From Stenotrophomonas sp. HITSZ_GD (GTDB lineage Bacteria > Pseudomonadota > Gammaproteobacteria > Xanthomonadales > Xanthomonadaceae): DNA of 64,000 bases. Of this stretch, positions 8,771 through 18,395 are shown piece by piece. The first letter of the stretch is position 1; every line of letters begins with the position of its first letter. Location: positions 186,001 to 250,000 of the forward strand of contig NZ_JARQXB010000001.1 of NCBI RefSeq assembly GCF_029543105.1, read 5' to 3'. The notes beneath the pieces are model-generated. The model did no database searches. It was not told the DNA's origin and saw only the letters and a list, made by a program, of their open reading frames with translations. The position numbers were made by a program, and so were the translations under genes.

Positions 8771-9400
8771 TCAGGCCTTGAGCCACTTCAGCAGCGGCTC
8801 CCAGTCCTGCTGGTGCTCGCGGACCTGGGCGGAGCGGTAGTCGAACAGGCTGCGGCCCAGGCCGGCCAGCACGACGTAGGCCTGGGTATCGCGCAGCTGG
8901 GCCACCAGCGGGTACGGCCAGCCGCCGATCATCTCCACCGCCTGCTGGGCCGTCTGGGTCCATGGCTTGCTGCGGTTGAGCACCAGGCCGACCGGCAGCT
9001 TGCGCTGGTGGATGCGCGGCACCTTGGCCAGCGTGTTGAGGAAGCCGACCACCGCCTCGATGTCCAGCGCCGAGGCCAGCACCGGTACCACCACGGCGTC
9101 GGCGCGCTCCAGGAAGGGCATCAGGTCTTCGGCCATGGCGCCGGCCGGGGCATCGATGATCAGCTGGTCGGCGTCGTCGGGCAGCTGCGCGTCCCATTGC
9201 CGCCGGCGGGTGGCGTCGATCGGCAGGACCGCGCTCTCCAGCCCGGCGCGGCGTTCGGCCCAGCGCATCGAGGATTGCTGCGGATCGGCATCGGCCAGCA
9301 CGGTGCGCCGGCCTTTCAAGGCGGCATGGGCCGCCAGGTTGGTGGCGATCGTGGTCTTGCCGACCCCGCCCTTGGAGCCGGCTACCAGGAACGTCTTCAT
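8771..9400 (-). CDS. Orphan ParA/MinD-type ATPase
   Basis: 209 residues with the deviant Walker A motif [10 protein letters not shown] (8-17), Walker A-prime ADADPQQSS and a Walker B-like LIIDAPAG. This short type matches orphan ParA proteins that position cargo or act with chromosome-encoded partners, not plasmid partition pairs, because no parB lies beside it. It is divergent from the AAA+ ATPase gene, with a 15-bp palindrome in the shared upstream region. The name describes the family; its cargo is unknown. Confidence 0.85.
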   Translation of the reverse strand: MKTFLVAGSKGGVGKTTIATNLAAHAALKGRRTVLADADPQQSSMRWAERRAGLESAVLPIDATRRRQWDAQLPDDADQLIIDAPAGAMAEDLMPFLERADAVVVPVLASALDIEAVVGFLNTLAKVPRIHQRKLPVGLVLNRSKPWTQTAQQAVEMIGGWPYPLVAQLRDTQAYVVLAGLGRSLFDYRSAQVREHQQDWEPLLKWLKA

Positions 9401-9435
9401 GCACGCCTCGCTTCCGTGAACCTGCGCCGAGCGTA

Positions 9436-9450
9436 CACCGGGGCCCGGTG
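9436..9450. promoter_or_regulatory. Palindrome in the parA-like / AAA+ divergent region
   Basis: CACCGGG-G-CCCGGTG is a perfect inverted repeat of 7-bp arms, 36 bp from the ParA-like start and about 75 bp from the AAA+ start. It could be an operator for either gene; nothing ties it to a particular regulator. A possible -10 (TATGTT, 9496-9501) and a good Shine-Dalgarno (AAAGGAG, 9511-9517) for the AAA+ gene follow. Confidence 0.35.
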
Positions 9451-9522
9451 AGGGGATAGTCGAGGGCGACGTTCCGCCCCCGTCCTCGCCCCTGCTATGT
9501 TGGCGCCCGCAAAGGAGCGCCC

Positions 9523-11004
9523 ATGAGTGAGCTGCAGGACCTGACCGCGCTGATCCGCGCCAGTACCCCGTTGATCGTGATCGAGACCCAGGAGGAGCAG
9601 CGCATCGTCGAGCTGTTCCGGCAGAGCCTGATGCAGGTCTGGCGCGCGCTGTACCGCTGGACCATCACCGAGGGCCTGCGCCGCATCGACCTGGACCGCG
9701 AAGACCCGCCGGAAGGGCCGCCGGACGCCAGTGCGGTGCTGCAGGTGATCCGCCAGGCCGACCAGCGCGGCGTCTACCTGTTGCTGGACCTGCACCCCTA
9801 CCTGGGCTATGCCTCGCACCAACGGCTGCTGCGCGACATCCTCGAACGCCGGCATTGCCAGCCGCACGTGTTGGTGATGATCGGCGCCAAGGTCGAACTG
9901 CCGCCGGAGCTGGAGCCGCTCGCCACCCGCTTCAGCCCGCGCCTGCCGGACGCGCACGCGCTGCTGAAGATGTTGCGCGAGGAAGCGGCCGACTACGCGC
10001 GCGAACACGGCGGGCGACGGGTCGAGGTCGACCACGAGGTGGCCCAGCAGATCCTGCGCAACCTCAAGGGCCTGGGCCTGCGCGACGCGCGTCGCATCGC
10101 CCGCCAGCTGATCTTCGGCGACGGGGTACTCAACCAGGACGACATCCCGCAGCTGGCCAGGCTCAAGTTCGAGCTGCTCAACCGCAGCGGCCACCTGCAC
10201 TACGAGTACGACAACGCGCGCTTTGCCGACGTGGCCGGCGCCAACCGCCTGAAGCGCTGGATCAACCAGCGCCGCGCGATGTTCGTTTCCGGCAGTGCGC
10301 CGGCCGGGCTGGACCCGCCCAAGGGCGTGCTGCTGCTCGGCGTGCAGGGCTGCGGCAAGTCGATGCTGGCCAAGGCCACTGCCGCCGGCTTCGGCGTGCC
10401 GCTGCTGCGGCTGGACTTCGGCAGCCTGTACAACAAGTATCACGGCGAAACGGAGAAGAACCTGCGCGATGCGCTGGCCTCGGCCGAACAGCTGGCCCCG
10501 TGCGTGCTGTGGATCGACGAGATCGAGAAAGGCCTGGCCAGCGGGGGCGAGGACGGCGGCGTGTCGCGGCGCGTACTCGGCTACCTGCTGACGTGGATGG
10601 CCGAACGCCAGGGCCAGGTGTTCATCGTGGCCACCGCCAACCAGGTGCATGAACTTCCGCCCGAGCTGCTGCGCAAGGGCCGCTTCGACGAGATTTTCTT
10701 CGTCGATCTGCCCGCGCCCGACACCCGCGTGGAGCTGCTGCGCCTGCATCTGGGACGCCGTGGGCTGGACGCGGACACCTTCGCGCTGCCCGCGCTCGCC
10801 GCCGCCAGCGACGGATTCTCCGGGGCGGAGATCGAGCAGGCCATCGTCTCGGGCCTGTATGCCGCGCATGCCGAGCAACGGCCGCTGGACGATACGCTGC
10901 TGATGCAGGAAATCCGCGCCACGCGCCCGCTCTCGGTGTTGATGGCCGAACAGGTGCAGGCGCTGCGCGATTGGGCCCACGAGCGCACGGTGCCGGCGGA
11001 CTGA
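9523..11004 (+). CDS. AAA+ ATPase, Ycf46-like
   Basis: 493 residues. The N-terminal 220 residues form a degenerate domain ([15 protein letters not shown], then LLLDLHPYL). A full AAA+ module follows: Walker [10 protein letters not shown] (about 273-281), Walker [11 protein letters not shown] (328-337), sensor 1 FIVATAN and arginine-finger segment RKGRFDE (about 385-391). This order matches bacterial and plastid Ycf46-type proteins, where an inactive first domain precedes an FtsH/Cdc48-like second one. No protease domain or membrane helix is present, so it is probably a cytoplasmic remodelling ATPase with unknown client. The start is fixed by AAAGGAG 5 bp upstream. Confidence 0.85.
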   Translation: MSELQDLTALIRASTPLIVIETQEEQRIVELFRQSLMQVWRALYRWTITEGLRRIDLDREDPPEGPPDASAVLQVIRQADQRGVYLLLDLHPYLGYASHQRLLRDILERRHCQPHVLVMIGAKVELPPELEPLATRFSPRLPDAHALLKMLREEAADYAREHGGRRVEVDHEVAQQILRNLKGLGLRDARRIARQLIFGDGVLNQDDIPQLARLKFELLNRSGHLHYEYDNARFADVAGANRLKRWINQRRAMFVSGSAPAGLDPPKGVLLLGVQGCGKSMLAKATAAGFGVPLLRLDFGSLYNKYHGETEKNLRDALASAEQLAPCVLWIDEIEKGLASGGEDGGVSRRVLGYLLTWMAERQGQVFIVATANQVHELPPELLRKGRFDEIFFVDLPAPDTRVELLRLHLGRRGLDADTFALPALAAASDGFSGAEIEQAIVSGLYAAHAEQRPLDDTLLMQEIRATRPLSVLMAEQVQALRDWAHERTVPAD

Positions 11005-11008
11005 CGCT

Positions 11009-11923
11009 TCAAGCCCCGCGTGCGAGCACCCACGCCCAGGCGGGCAACGTCAGCAGCGAGAGCAGGATGCTATAGCCGACCATCGCCGCCGCCAGGCGCG
11101 GGGCGAGGCGATGGGAGATCGCCAGCGCGGCGGCGGTAATCATCGTCGGCATGGCGGTTTCCAGCACGTTGGCTTGCAGGCGTTCGCCCTGCAGGCCAAA
11201 GGCCAGCGACAGCGGCCAGGCCAGCAACGGCAGCACCAGCAGCTTGAGCAGCAGGCCGGCACCCAGCGGCCGCAGTTCGGCGGCCGGCAGGCGCAGTTGC
11301 AGCGAGAAGCCGACCGCCAGCATCACCAGCGGCAGCATCGCATCGGACAGGCTCTTGAGCGCGGCGCCGATCCAGGCCGGTGGCTGGGCGGGCATCACCG
11401 TCAACGCGACCAGCAGTGCCCACAGCGGCGGAAAGCGCGCGATGCGCAGCAGGATCTGGCCGGTGGTGGGCGGGGTGTCGCCGCTGTAGCGCGCCAGCAC
11501 GTAGAGGCCGAAGGTCGACAGCAGCACGAAGGTGCCGAACTGGTCGTACACCACCGCGTAGGGCAGCGCATGGTCGCCCAGCAGCGCGCGGATCATCGGG
11601 TAGCCAATGAAGCTGGAGTTGCTCAGGCCCACGCACATCAGCAGCACGGCGTGCTCGTCGCGGCGCAGTTTCAGCAGGCGCGTGCACACGGTCACCAACC
11701 CGACGGTGACGGCGGCCAGCACCCACGGCGTGGCGACCAGCGCCAGCAGCGAGCGGTCCAGGTGCAGGCGGGGCACGTAGGTGAGCACCGCCGCCGGCAG
11801 GCACAGGTAGAGCACGATGCGGTTGAGCACCTCGGCGCTGTTCTCCGGCAGCACGCGCAGGCGCGCGAACAGCAGGCCCAGGCCGAGGGTCAGCAGGATC
11901 AGGGCGAAGGCGTCCAGGGCCAT
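11009..11923 (-). CDS. AEC (auxin efflux carrier) family transporter
   Basis: This 304-residue inner-membrane protein has about ten hydrophobic helices in two halves, the AEC/MdcF pattern. The N terminus FALILLTLGLGLLFARLRVLPENSAEVLNRIVLYLCLPAAVL is typical, and a broken helix with FIGYPMIRALLG follows. Family members carry malonate, malate or other small anions; the substrate cannot be predicted. It is convergent with the AAA+ gene with only 4 bp between the stops, and no hairpin fits there. Confidence 0.88.
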   Translation of the reverse strand: MALDAFALILLTLGLGLLFARLRVLPENSAEVLNRIVLYLCLPAAVLTYVPRLHLDRSLLALVATPWVLAAVTVGLVTVCTRLLKLRRDEHAVLLMCVGLSNSSFIGYPMIRALLGDHALPYAVVYDQFGTFVLLSTFGLYVLARYSGDTPPTTGQILLRIARFPPLWALLVALTVMPAQPPAWIGAALKSLSDAMLPLVMLAVGFSLQLRLPAAELRPLGAGLLLKLLVLPLLAWPLSLAFGLQGERLQANVLETAMPTMITAAALAISHRLAPRLAAAMVGYSILLSLLTLPAWAWVLARGA

Positions 11924-12056
11924 GGGGGAACGTCGGCCTCAGCGCCCGGTGGACACGGCGAGGGCGCTCATGCGAAACACCTGCACGGACAGCGCGCGCC
12001 ATGGCCCGCGCCCAACGCATGGACCGGCGACCGCGAGGCAGCCCCCGGTCCGCGCC

Positions 12057-12704
12057 TCATGGCCAGGCGGGCGGGTTGGCCTGCCAGGCCGCCAGCACGG
12101 CCGCCAGCGCGGCGCGTTCGTCGTCGCGCCAATCGGGCAGCAAGGTGGCGAAATTGCCTGCATCGCCCCACTTGTCGGGCCAGGTGCGCACGGCGGCGGC
12201 GAACCACGCCACGGCTTCGTCCTTGCGGTCGAGTTTCCACAGCGTCAGGGCCAGCGTCGGCGGCAGCCAGTTCGGCGTGGCCGGCCGGCCGCCGCTGAGC
12301 GTGATCCACTGGTGCAACGCCTGCTCCGGATCGCCGGCGCGCAGCAGCGCCCAACCGTAGTTCCAGGTGGCCTGGCGGTACTGCTGGCTGCTGGTAGGTA
12401 CCGCGGCCAGTGCCGCCTTGTAGAGCTGGTCGCCCAGTTCGCGACGTCCGCCCTCCAGGGCCAGCGTGCCCAGCTGCACGCGCGCATCGACGGCGCGTGG
12501 GTCGCGCTGCACGAGGGCGGCCAGCTTGTCGACCGCCGCATCGCCTTCGCCGGGCACCACCACCATATGGCGGGTGGTACTGCGGTCCTCGTCGAAATAG
12601 AACTCCTTGGGCTTGGGCACGGCCTGTGCCCAGACACTTCCATAGACCATGCACACGGCCAAACCGAAGGCCATGCGCCATGCATGCGTTGTCTTCACGT
12701 TCAA
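12057..12704 (-). CDS. Exported TPR-like protein
   Basis: 215 residues: a signal peptide (MAFGLAVCMVYGSVWAQA, cleavage near residue 27) and three to four TPR-like helical repeats (AALVQRDPRAVDARVQLGTLALEGG, then WNYGWALLRAGDPEQALHQW, then LTLWKLDRKDEAVAWFAAAVRTWP). It is probably a periplasmic scaffold or interaction protein. No enzymatic motif is visible. It stands alone between the AEC gene and the divergent oxidoreductase. The 133 bp at 11924-12056 shows no gene. Confidence 0.7.
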   Translation of the reverse strand: MNVKTTHAWRMAFGLAVCMVYGSVWAQAVPKPKEFYFDEDRSTTRHMVVVPGEGDAAVDKLAALVQRDPRAVDARVQLGTLALEGGRRELGDQLYKAALAAVPTSSQQYRQATWNYGWALLRAGDPEQALHQWITLSGGRPATPNWLPPTLALTLWKLDRKDEAVAWFAAAVRTWPDKWGDAGNFATLLPDWRDDERAALAAVLAAWQANPPAWP

Positions 12705-12800
12705 TTCCCCCTAAACCGAAACACCCGTCCTCCCACCCTGCATCCTAACCGCACCAGCGCACAAGACACGAGTGCGGGGGGTCACAGAAGAAGCCACTGT

Positions 12801-12806
12801 TACAAT
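12801..12806 (+). promoter_or_regulatory. Possible -10 element of the indolepyruvate oxidoreductase gene
   Basis: TACAAT sits 56 bp before the preferred ATG in a GC-rich upstream region; the -35 is not clear. This also argues for the ATG at 12862 over the in-frame GTG at 12772. Confidence 0.35.
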
Positions 12807-12861
12807 CGCCGACCGCGCGGCCTCCTCGCGGAGCCGACCTGCCAACCCCGCCGGGCCAGCC

Positions 12862-15800
12862 ATGACCAGCACCGCCGAACTTACCTCGCCGTCTTCCGCC
12901 AACACACCGGCGATCGGCACCCTGGACCGCGACTACACGTTGGAGCACAAGTACACGCGCACGGACGGGCGCATCTACCTGTCCGGCGTGCAGGCGCTGG
13001 TGCGCCTGCCGCTGATGCAGCGCCTGCGCGACGAAGCCGCTGGCCTGGACACGGCGGGGTTCATCAGCGGCTACCGCGGCAGCCCGCTGGGCGGTTTCGA
13101 CCTGGAGCTGTGGCGCGCGCGCAAGCACCTGGATGCGGCGAAGGTGAAATTCACCCCGGGCCTCAACGAGGACCTGGCCGCGACGATGGTGTGGGGCACG
13201 CAGCAAACGCACCTGTTCCCCGGCGCCACCGTCGATGGCGTGTTCGGCATGTGGTACGGCAAGGGCCCGGGCGTGGACCGCACCGGCGACGTGTTCAAGC
13301 ACGGCAACGCCGCCGGCACCTGGCGCCACGGCGGCGTGCTGGCGCTGGCCGCCGACGACCACGCCTGCCGCAGCTCCACGCTGCCGCACGGCAGCGAAGA
13401 CGAGTTCGTCAGCGCGATGATGCCGATCCTCAACCCCGCCGGCGTGCAGGACATCCTGGACCTGGGCCTGGTCGGCTGGGCGATGAGCCGGTACACGGGG
13501 CGCTGGATCGGCTTCAAGACCATCGCCGAGACGGTGGAGTCCTCCGCCTCGGTGCAGGTGGACCCTTTCGCGCGCCGCATCGTGCTGCCGGAAGATTTCG
13601 ACATGCCGCCCGGCGGCCTGGGCATCCGCTGGCCGGACCCGCCGCTGGACCAGGAAATGCGCCTGCACCGCTATGCGGTGAAGGCCGCGCAGGCCTTCGC
13701 GCGCGCCAACGGCATCGACCGCACGGTGATGGATGCGCCGCACGCGCGCCTGGGCATCGTCACCACCGGCAAGAGCTACCTGGACGTGCTGCAGGCCCTG
13801 GAATACCTCGGCCTGGACGAGGCCGCGTGCGCGGCGATCGGCATCCGCGTGTACAAGGTCGGCATGACCTGGCCGCTGGAGCCGGTGGGCATCACCCGCT
13901 TCGCGCAGGGCCTGGAAGACATCGTGGTGGTGGAGGAGAAGCGCGCCTTCATCGAGCGGCAGATGAAGGAGCTGTTCTACAACTGGCCGGCGAGCCAGGG
14001 CGCGCGGCCCAGCATCGTGGGCAAGTACGACGAGGCCGGCGAGTGGATCCTGCCCTCCACCGGCGAGCTGACCCCGGCGACCATCGCCGCGGTGATCGGC
14101 AAGCGCATCCAGCGCTTTTTCAACACCGAATCCATCGAGCAGCGCCTGCGCTGGATGGACGCCAAGGAAGCGGAGATGGCCTTGCCGCGCGCGCAGTTCC
14201 CACGCGTGCCGCACTACTGCTCCGGCTGCCCGCACAACACCTCCACCGCCGTGCCGGAAGGCTCGCGCGCCATGGGCGGCATCGGTTGCCACTACATGGT
14301 GACGTGGATGGACCGCGCCACCGACACCTTCACCCACATGGGCGGCGAAGGCGTGACCTGGTCCGGGCAGGCGCCGTTCACCGAGACGCCGCACGTGTTC
14401 CAGAACCTGGGCGACGGCACGTATTTCCACAGCGGCACGCTGGCGATCCGGCAATCGGTCGCCACCGGCGTCAACATCACCTACAAGATCCTCTACAACG
14501 ACGCGGTCGCCATGACCGGCGGCCAGCCAGTGGACGGCACGCTCACCGTGCCGGACATCGCCCGGCAGATGCATGCCGAGGGCATCCACACCATCGTGGT
14601 GCTGAGCGACGACATCGCCAAGTGGTCGCGCCGTCGCGACCTGTTCCCCCACGACACCGAGTTCCACGACCGCAGCGAGCTGGACGAAGTGCAAAAGCGC
14701 CTGCGCACGGTGAAGGGCGTGAGCGTCCTCATCTACGACCAGACCTGCGCGACCGAGAAGCGCCGCCGCCGCAAGCGCGGCAAGCTGGTGGACCCGCCGA
14801 AGCGGGTAATGGTGAACTCGCTGGTCTGCGAGGGTTGCGGCGACTGCGGCGAGAAGAGCTTCTGCGTCTCGGTGCTGCCGAAGGAAACCGAGTTCGGGCG
14901 CAAGCGCGAGATCGACCAGTCCAACTGCAACAAGGACTATTCGTGCGTCTCGGGTTTCTGCCCGAGCTTCGTCACCGTGCATGGCGGGGCGCCGCGCAAG
15001 GGCCGCCGCAGCGATGCGACCCACCTGCTCGACCACCTGCCCGCGCCGGTGCTGCGCACCGACCTGGCCGAGCCCTGGAACATCCTGATCACCGGCGTCG
15101 GCGGCACCGGCGTGGTGACCATCGGCGCGCTGCTCGGCATGGCTGGCCACCTGGAAGGCAAGGGCGCCACCGTGCTGGACCAGACCGGCCTGGCGCAGAA
15201 GGGCGGTGCGGTGACCACCCACGTGCGCATCGCGCGCACGCCGGAGGACATCCACGCCGTGCGCATCGCCGCCGGTGAAGCGGACCTGGTGCTCGGCTGC
15301 GACATGGTGGTGGTGAACGACTACTGGGCGCTATCGAAGGTGCGCCCGGAACGCTCGGAAGTGGTGCTCAACACCTACGAGGCGATGCCGGGCAGCTTCA
15401 CGATGCGGCCGGACCTGCAGTTCCCGGCAGCGGAGATCATCGCCGGCGTGCGCGTGGCGCTGGGAGGCCGCGAGCCGCAGCTGCTCGACGCCACCCAGCT
15501 GGCTACCGCGCTGCTGGGCGACGCCATCGCCGCCAACCTCTTCATGCTGGGCCATGCGTGGCAGCAGGGGCTGGTGCCGGTGTCGTTCGATGCCCTGATG
15601 CGCGCCATCGAACTCAACGGTGCCGCAGTGCAAATGAACCAGCAGGCGTTCGCCTGGGGCCGGCTGGCGGCGATCGACCCGGAAGCGGTGCAGCAGGCCG
15701 CCGGCCTGGTACGCAACCGCCAGACCGCCGAGGAGCGCAAGCCGCATCACCTGCAATCGCTGCCGCCGCTGGACTGGGAAGGCAACGAGGGCGGCGCCAC

Positions 15801-16566
15801 CGCCGCGCCGCGCGATACCGGCAACGGCCCGGCCGTGCGCGGGCTGCCGCCGGGCGACGACGACGCGCTGGCGTTCGGGCCGATGGACGACGCGCGCCTG
15901 TCGCGCTCGCTCGACGAACTCGTCGCGCGCCGCGTCGCGTTCCTCACCGAGTACCAGGACGCCGCTTACGCGCAGCGCTACCGCACTCTGGTGGAACGCG
16001 TGCGCGCCGCCGAACAGGCGCGGGCGCCGGGCTCCACCGCGTTGTCCGAGGCGGTGTCGCGCTACTACTTCAAGCTGATGGCCTACAAGGACGAATACGA
16101 GGTCGCGCGGCTGTACACCAGCGGCGATTTCAAGCGCCGCCTGGAGCAGCAGTTCGAAGGCGACTACCAGGTGCGCTTCCACCTTGCGCCGCCGCTGCTG
16201 GCCAAGAAGGACGCCGAGGGCCGCCTGGTGAAACGCGAGTACGGGCCCTGGATGTTCAAGGCATTCGGGCTGCTGGCCAAGCTGCGGTTCCTGCGCGGCG
16301 GTGCGTTCGACGTCTTCGGCTATACGGCCGAGCGACGCGGCGAGCGGCAGTTGATCGCCGACTACGCGCGCACCGTGGACACGCTGCTGGAGAAGCTGGA
16401 CGCGGACAACGTCGGCCTGGCCGCGCAGATCGCCGCCATCCCCGAACACATCCGCGGCTACGGGCACGTCAAGGAAGCGCACCTGCACGAGGCCAAGGCG
16501 CGCGAAGCGGCGCTACTGGCGCAGTGGCGCAACCCGAAGGCGCTGCATATCGTGCAGGCCGCCTGA
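12862..16566 (+). CDS. Indolepyruvate ferredoxin oxidoreductase, fused alpha/gamma type
   Basis: 1234 residues from the ATG at 12862 (MTSTAELTSP); the frame is open 90 bp further up, but that part is low-complexity. The N-terminal half has pyrimidine- and TPP-binding regions (TAGFISGYRGSPLGGFD, then the CSGCPHNTSTAVPEGSRAMGGIGCHY block). A cysteine-rich iron-sulfur region (CEGCGDCGEKSFC and later Cys residues) follows, and then a gamma-type domain (ILITGVGGTGVVTIGALLGMA). The enzyme oxidatively decarboxylates aryl-pyruvates from aromatic amino-acid transamination to aryl-acetyl-CoA, reducing ferredoxin or a similar carrier. One-chain forms near 1200 residues are usual in aerobic proteobacteria. 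Confidence 0.93.
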   Translation: MTSTAELTSPSSANTPAIGTLDRDYTLEHKYTRTDGRIYLSGVQALVRLPLMQRLRDEAAGLDTAGFISGYRGSPLGGFDLELWRARKHLDAAKVKFTPGLNEDLAATMVWGTQQTHLFPGATVDGVFGMWYGKGPGVDRTGDVFKHGNAAGTWRHGGVLALAADDHACRSSTLPHGSEDEFVSAMMPILNPAGVQDILDLGLVGWAMSRYTGRWIGFKTIAETVESSASVQVDPFARRIVLPEDFDMPPGGLGIRWPDPPLDQEMRLHRYAVKAAQAFARANGIDRTVMDAPHARLGIVTTGKSYLDVLQALEYLGLDEAACAAIGIRVYKVGMTWPLEPVGITRFAQGLEDIVVVEEKRAFIERQMKELFYNWPASQGARPSIVGKYDEAGEWILPSTGELTPATIAAVIGKRIQRFFNTESIEQRLRWMDAKEAEMALPRAQFPRVPHYCSGCPHNTSTAVPEGSRAMGGIGCHYMVTWMDRATDTFTHMGGEGVTWSGQAPFTETPHVFQNLGDGTYFHSGTLAIRQSVATGVNITYKILYNDAVAMTGGQPVDGTLTVPDIARQMHAEGIHTIVVLSDDIAKWSRRRDLFPHDTEFHDRSELDEVQKRLRTVKGVSVLIYDQTCATEKRRRRKRGKLVDPPKRVMVNSLVCEGCGDCGEKSFCVSVLPKETEFGRKREIDQSNCNKDYSCVSGFCPSFVTVHGGAPRKGRRSDATHLLDHLPAPVLRTDLAEPWNILITGVGGTGVVTIGALLGMAGHLEGKGATVLDQTGLAQKGGAVTTHVRIARTPEDIHAVRIAAGEADLVLGCDMVVVNDYWALSKVRPERSEVVLNTYEAMPGSFTMRPDLQFPAAEIIAGVRVALGGREPQLLDATQLATALLGDAIAANLFMLGHAWQQGLVPVSFDALMRAIELNGAAVQMNQQAFAWGRLAAIDPEAVQQAAGLVRNRQTAEERKPHHLQSLPPLDWEGNEGGATAAPRDTGNGPAVRGLPPGDDDALAFGPMDDARLSRSLDELVARRVAFLTEYQDAAYAQRYRTLVERVRAAEQARAPGSTALSEAVSRYYFKLMAYKDEYEVARLYTSGDFKRRLEQQFEGDYQVRFHLAPPLLAKKDAEGRLVKREYGPWMFKAFGLLAKLRFLRGGAFDVFGYTAERRGERQLIADYARTVDTLLEKLDADNVGLAAQIAAIPEHIRGYGHVKEAHLHEAKAREAALLAQWRNPKALHIVQAA

Positions 16567-16575
16567 TGCGGTGAT

Positions 16576-16605
16576 GGCCGCGTCCTCCCCGGTGGGGACA
16601 CGGCC
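16576..16605. terminator. Imperfect hairpin after the oxidoreductase
   Basis: GGCCG and TCCCC pair with GGGGA and CGGCC around a GGT loop, with a bulge. It lies 10 bp after the oxidoreductase stop, between convergent genes. Terminator role is inferred. Confidence 0.4.
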
Positions 16606-16649
16606 TGGCCGGCGCTCGATTCTTCCGGCAGGCCCGGCGGCCGCGCGCA

Positions 16650-16675
16650 TGTAGGCGCGGCTTTCGCCGCGACGC
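16650..16675. repeat. REP-like extragenic palindrome
   Basis: TGTAGG followed by CGCGGC-TTTC-GCCGCG and ACGC resembles the short GTAGGAGCGGC-type repeats scattered between genes in xanthomonads. Only one copy is seen in this window. It may also terminate the EF-hand gene on the minus strand. Confidence 0.5.
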
Positions 16676-16680
16676 GTCAC

Positions 16681-17061
16681 CTACCGCGGCGGTGCCAGCA
16701 ACTCCTTCGCGCTCAGGTAGCCGTCCCCGTTCGCGTCCTGCTTCTTGAAGCGCGCGGTCAACGTGGCGATGTGATCGGCCCGGGTAACCGGCTTGCCGCG
16801 GCCGCCCGGCAACTCGTCGGCGGTCAACACGCCGTCGCCGTTGCGGTCCCGCTGGTCGAACGCATAGCTCATCCACGCCAGGTATTCGGGCAGGCTGACC
16901 CGCCCGTCGCCGTCGGTGTCCATGCGCTTGAGGTATTCGCCGCTATCGGTAACCTGCGCCGCGGCACTTCCGGCCGCCAGGGCGAGCAGGACCACCCAGC
17001 ACGACGAACGCCGCACGAGGCGGCGTTCGGGGCGTGCGAGCGGATCGCCGTGGCCGGTCAT
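16681..17061 (-). CDS. Exported EF-hand (calcium-binding) protein
   Basis: 126 residues. A signal sequence (SCWVVLLALAAGSAAAQ, cleavage near 36) precedes three EF-hand loops with correct D-x-D/N-G-D-G spacing: DTDGDGRVSLPEY, DRNGDGVLTADEL and DANGDGYLSAKEL. Such small periplasmic proteins bind Ca2+; the role is unknown. The ATG overlaps the desaturase stop (ATGA at 17058-17061), so translation is coupled to the desaturase. Confidence 0.85.
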   Translation of the reverse strand: MTGHGDPLARPERRLVRRSSCWVVLLALAAGSAAAQVTDSGEYLKRMDTDGDGRVSLPEYLAWMSYAFDQRDRNGDGVLTADELPGGRGKPVTRADHIATLTARFKKQDANGDGYLSAKELLAPPR

Positions 17062-18263
17062 GCGCCGCGCAGGGCGTAGCCCTTCAAGCGGGCCGCATAG
17101 GCCTGCAATGCGGCAATGCCGCTGGCTTCGGCGTCATGGCACCAGGCCTGCAACTGGCGCAGGCGCTCGGCCGCATCGTGGCTGCGTGCTTCCAGCAACG
17201 CGGAGAGCCGCGCGCGATGCTCCACCAGGGTGCTGATGCGCGGGCGCTCGGCCACCCAGTCGTGCAGCTGCTGCCGTGCGTCGGGCTTGAGCCAGCGGCC
17301 GTCGTCCACCAGGCCGCGGCGCAGGCGCTTGGGTAACAGTTCGCGCATGCGCGCGCCGGCGGCGGCGGCTTCCTCGCGCAGGGCCGGCTTGAACACGTTG
17401 CGCTGGTAGTCGGTCATGGCCTGGAAGCGGTGCGAGAGCAGCGCGCGCAGGGTGTCCGCGTCGGGCACGCTGATATTCGGGCGGATATCCAGCTTCGGCG
17501 CCACGCGCAGCACCTTGGCCAAGCCCAGGCGCTCCATCAGGCGGATCGCCTGCCAGCCGATGTCGAACTCCCAACGGCGCATGGAGAAACGCGCCGAGCT
17601 CGGGAAGGCGTGGTGATTGTTGTGCAGCTCCTCGCCGCCGATCCAGAACGCCCACGGGGTGAGGTTGGTCGAAGTGTCAGCCGATTCGAAGTTGCGGTAG
17701 CCCCACCAGTGGCCGAGGCCGTTGACCACGCCCGCCGCCCAGAACGGGATCCACGCCATCTGGATGGCCCACAGCGCCACGCCCGGCAGGCCGAACAGCA
17801 CGGCGTTGACGAAGAACAGCACCACCGGGCCGAGGTTGGCATGCGGCGTGTACACGTGGCGCTCGACCCAGTCTTCCGGGGCGCCCTTGCCGTACTGCTC
17901 CATGTCCGCACGCTGCGCCCGCGCTTCGCGGTACAGCTCCACGCCACGCCAGAACACCTTGCCGATGCCCTTCACCTGCGGGCTGTGCGGGTCTTCCTCG
18001 GTTTCGACCTTGGCGTGGTGCTTGCGATGGATGGCCACCCACTCGCGGGTGATCATCGAGGTGGTGAGCCAGGTCCAGAAGCGGAAGAAGTGCGCCAGCG
18101 CCGGGTGGAAATCCACGCCGCGGTGCGCCTGGCTGCGGTGCAGGTAGAGGGTGACGGAGAAGATCGTCAGCTGGGTGAAGACCAGCAGGACCGCCAACAT
18201 CTCCCACCAGCCCAGGCCGGTCAGGCCGCCGGTCAGAAAGTCCACGAGCGATTGGGCAAGCAT
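17058..18263 (-). CDS. Acyl-CoA / fatty acid desaturase
   Basis: 401 residues. An integral-membrane di-iron desaturase with three histidine boxes, HRSQAH (42-47), HRKHH (79-83) and HNNHH (214-218), and four hydrophobic segments (about 18-40, 58-78, 144-163, 166-185). It introduces a double bond (probably delta-9) into saturated acyl chains. A helical C-terminal extension of about 120 residues after the catalytic domain is longer than in the shortest members but occurs in proteobacterial DesA-type proteins. The 132-bp region shared with the divergent ABC gene contains no further gene. Confidence 0.92.
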   Translation of the reverse strand: MLAQSLVDFLTGGLTGLGWWEMLAVLLVFTQLTIFSVTLYLHRSQAHRGVDFHPALAHFFRFWTWLTTSMITREWVAIHRKHHAKVETEEDPHSPQVKGIGKVFWRGVELYREARAQRADMEQYGKGAPEDWVERHVYTPHANLGPVVLFFVNAVLFGLPGVALWAIQMAWIPFWAAGVVNGLGHWWGYRNFESADTSTNLTPWAFWIGGEELHNNHHAFPSSARFSMRRWEFDIGWQAIRLMERLGLAKVLRVAPKLDIRPNISVPDADTLRALLSHRFQAMTDYQRNVFKPALREEAAAAGARMRELLPKRLRRGLVDDGRWLKPDARQQLHDWVAERPRISTLVEHRARLSALLEARSHDAAERLRQLQAWCHDAEASGIAALQAYAARLKGYALRGA

Positions 18264-18395
18264 GAGGAAGCTCCGGCCGAATGGTCGGCGATGTGCACTG
18301 GGTGGAAGACATCATGGGGCCGTTGGCGGCAAACTTCACCCGTCGCAAGCGTATGTTGTTCAGTCGCTCACTCTTTCACCTTCGATCACCCATTC

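Noticed and set aside
12772-12861. GTG start of the oxidoreductase at 12772
   Set aside because: The extra 30 residues look non-conserved and contain the possible -10; the ATG at 12862 fits homologue length better.
11817-15278. Long plus-strand frame overlapping the start of the indolepyruvate oxidoreductase
   Set aside because: It is an alternative frame of the same strand with low-complexity Arg/Gly/His text and no domain; the oxidoreductase frame has all motifs.
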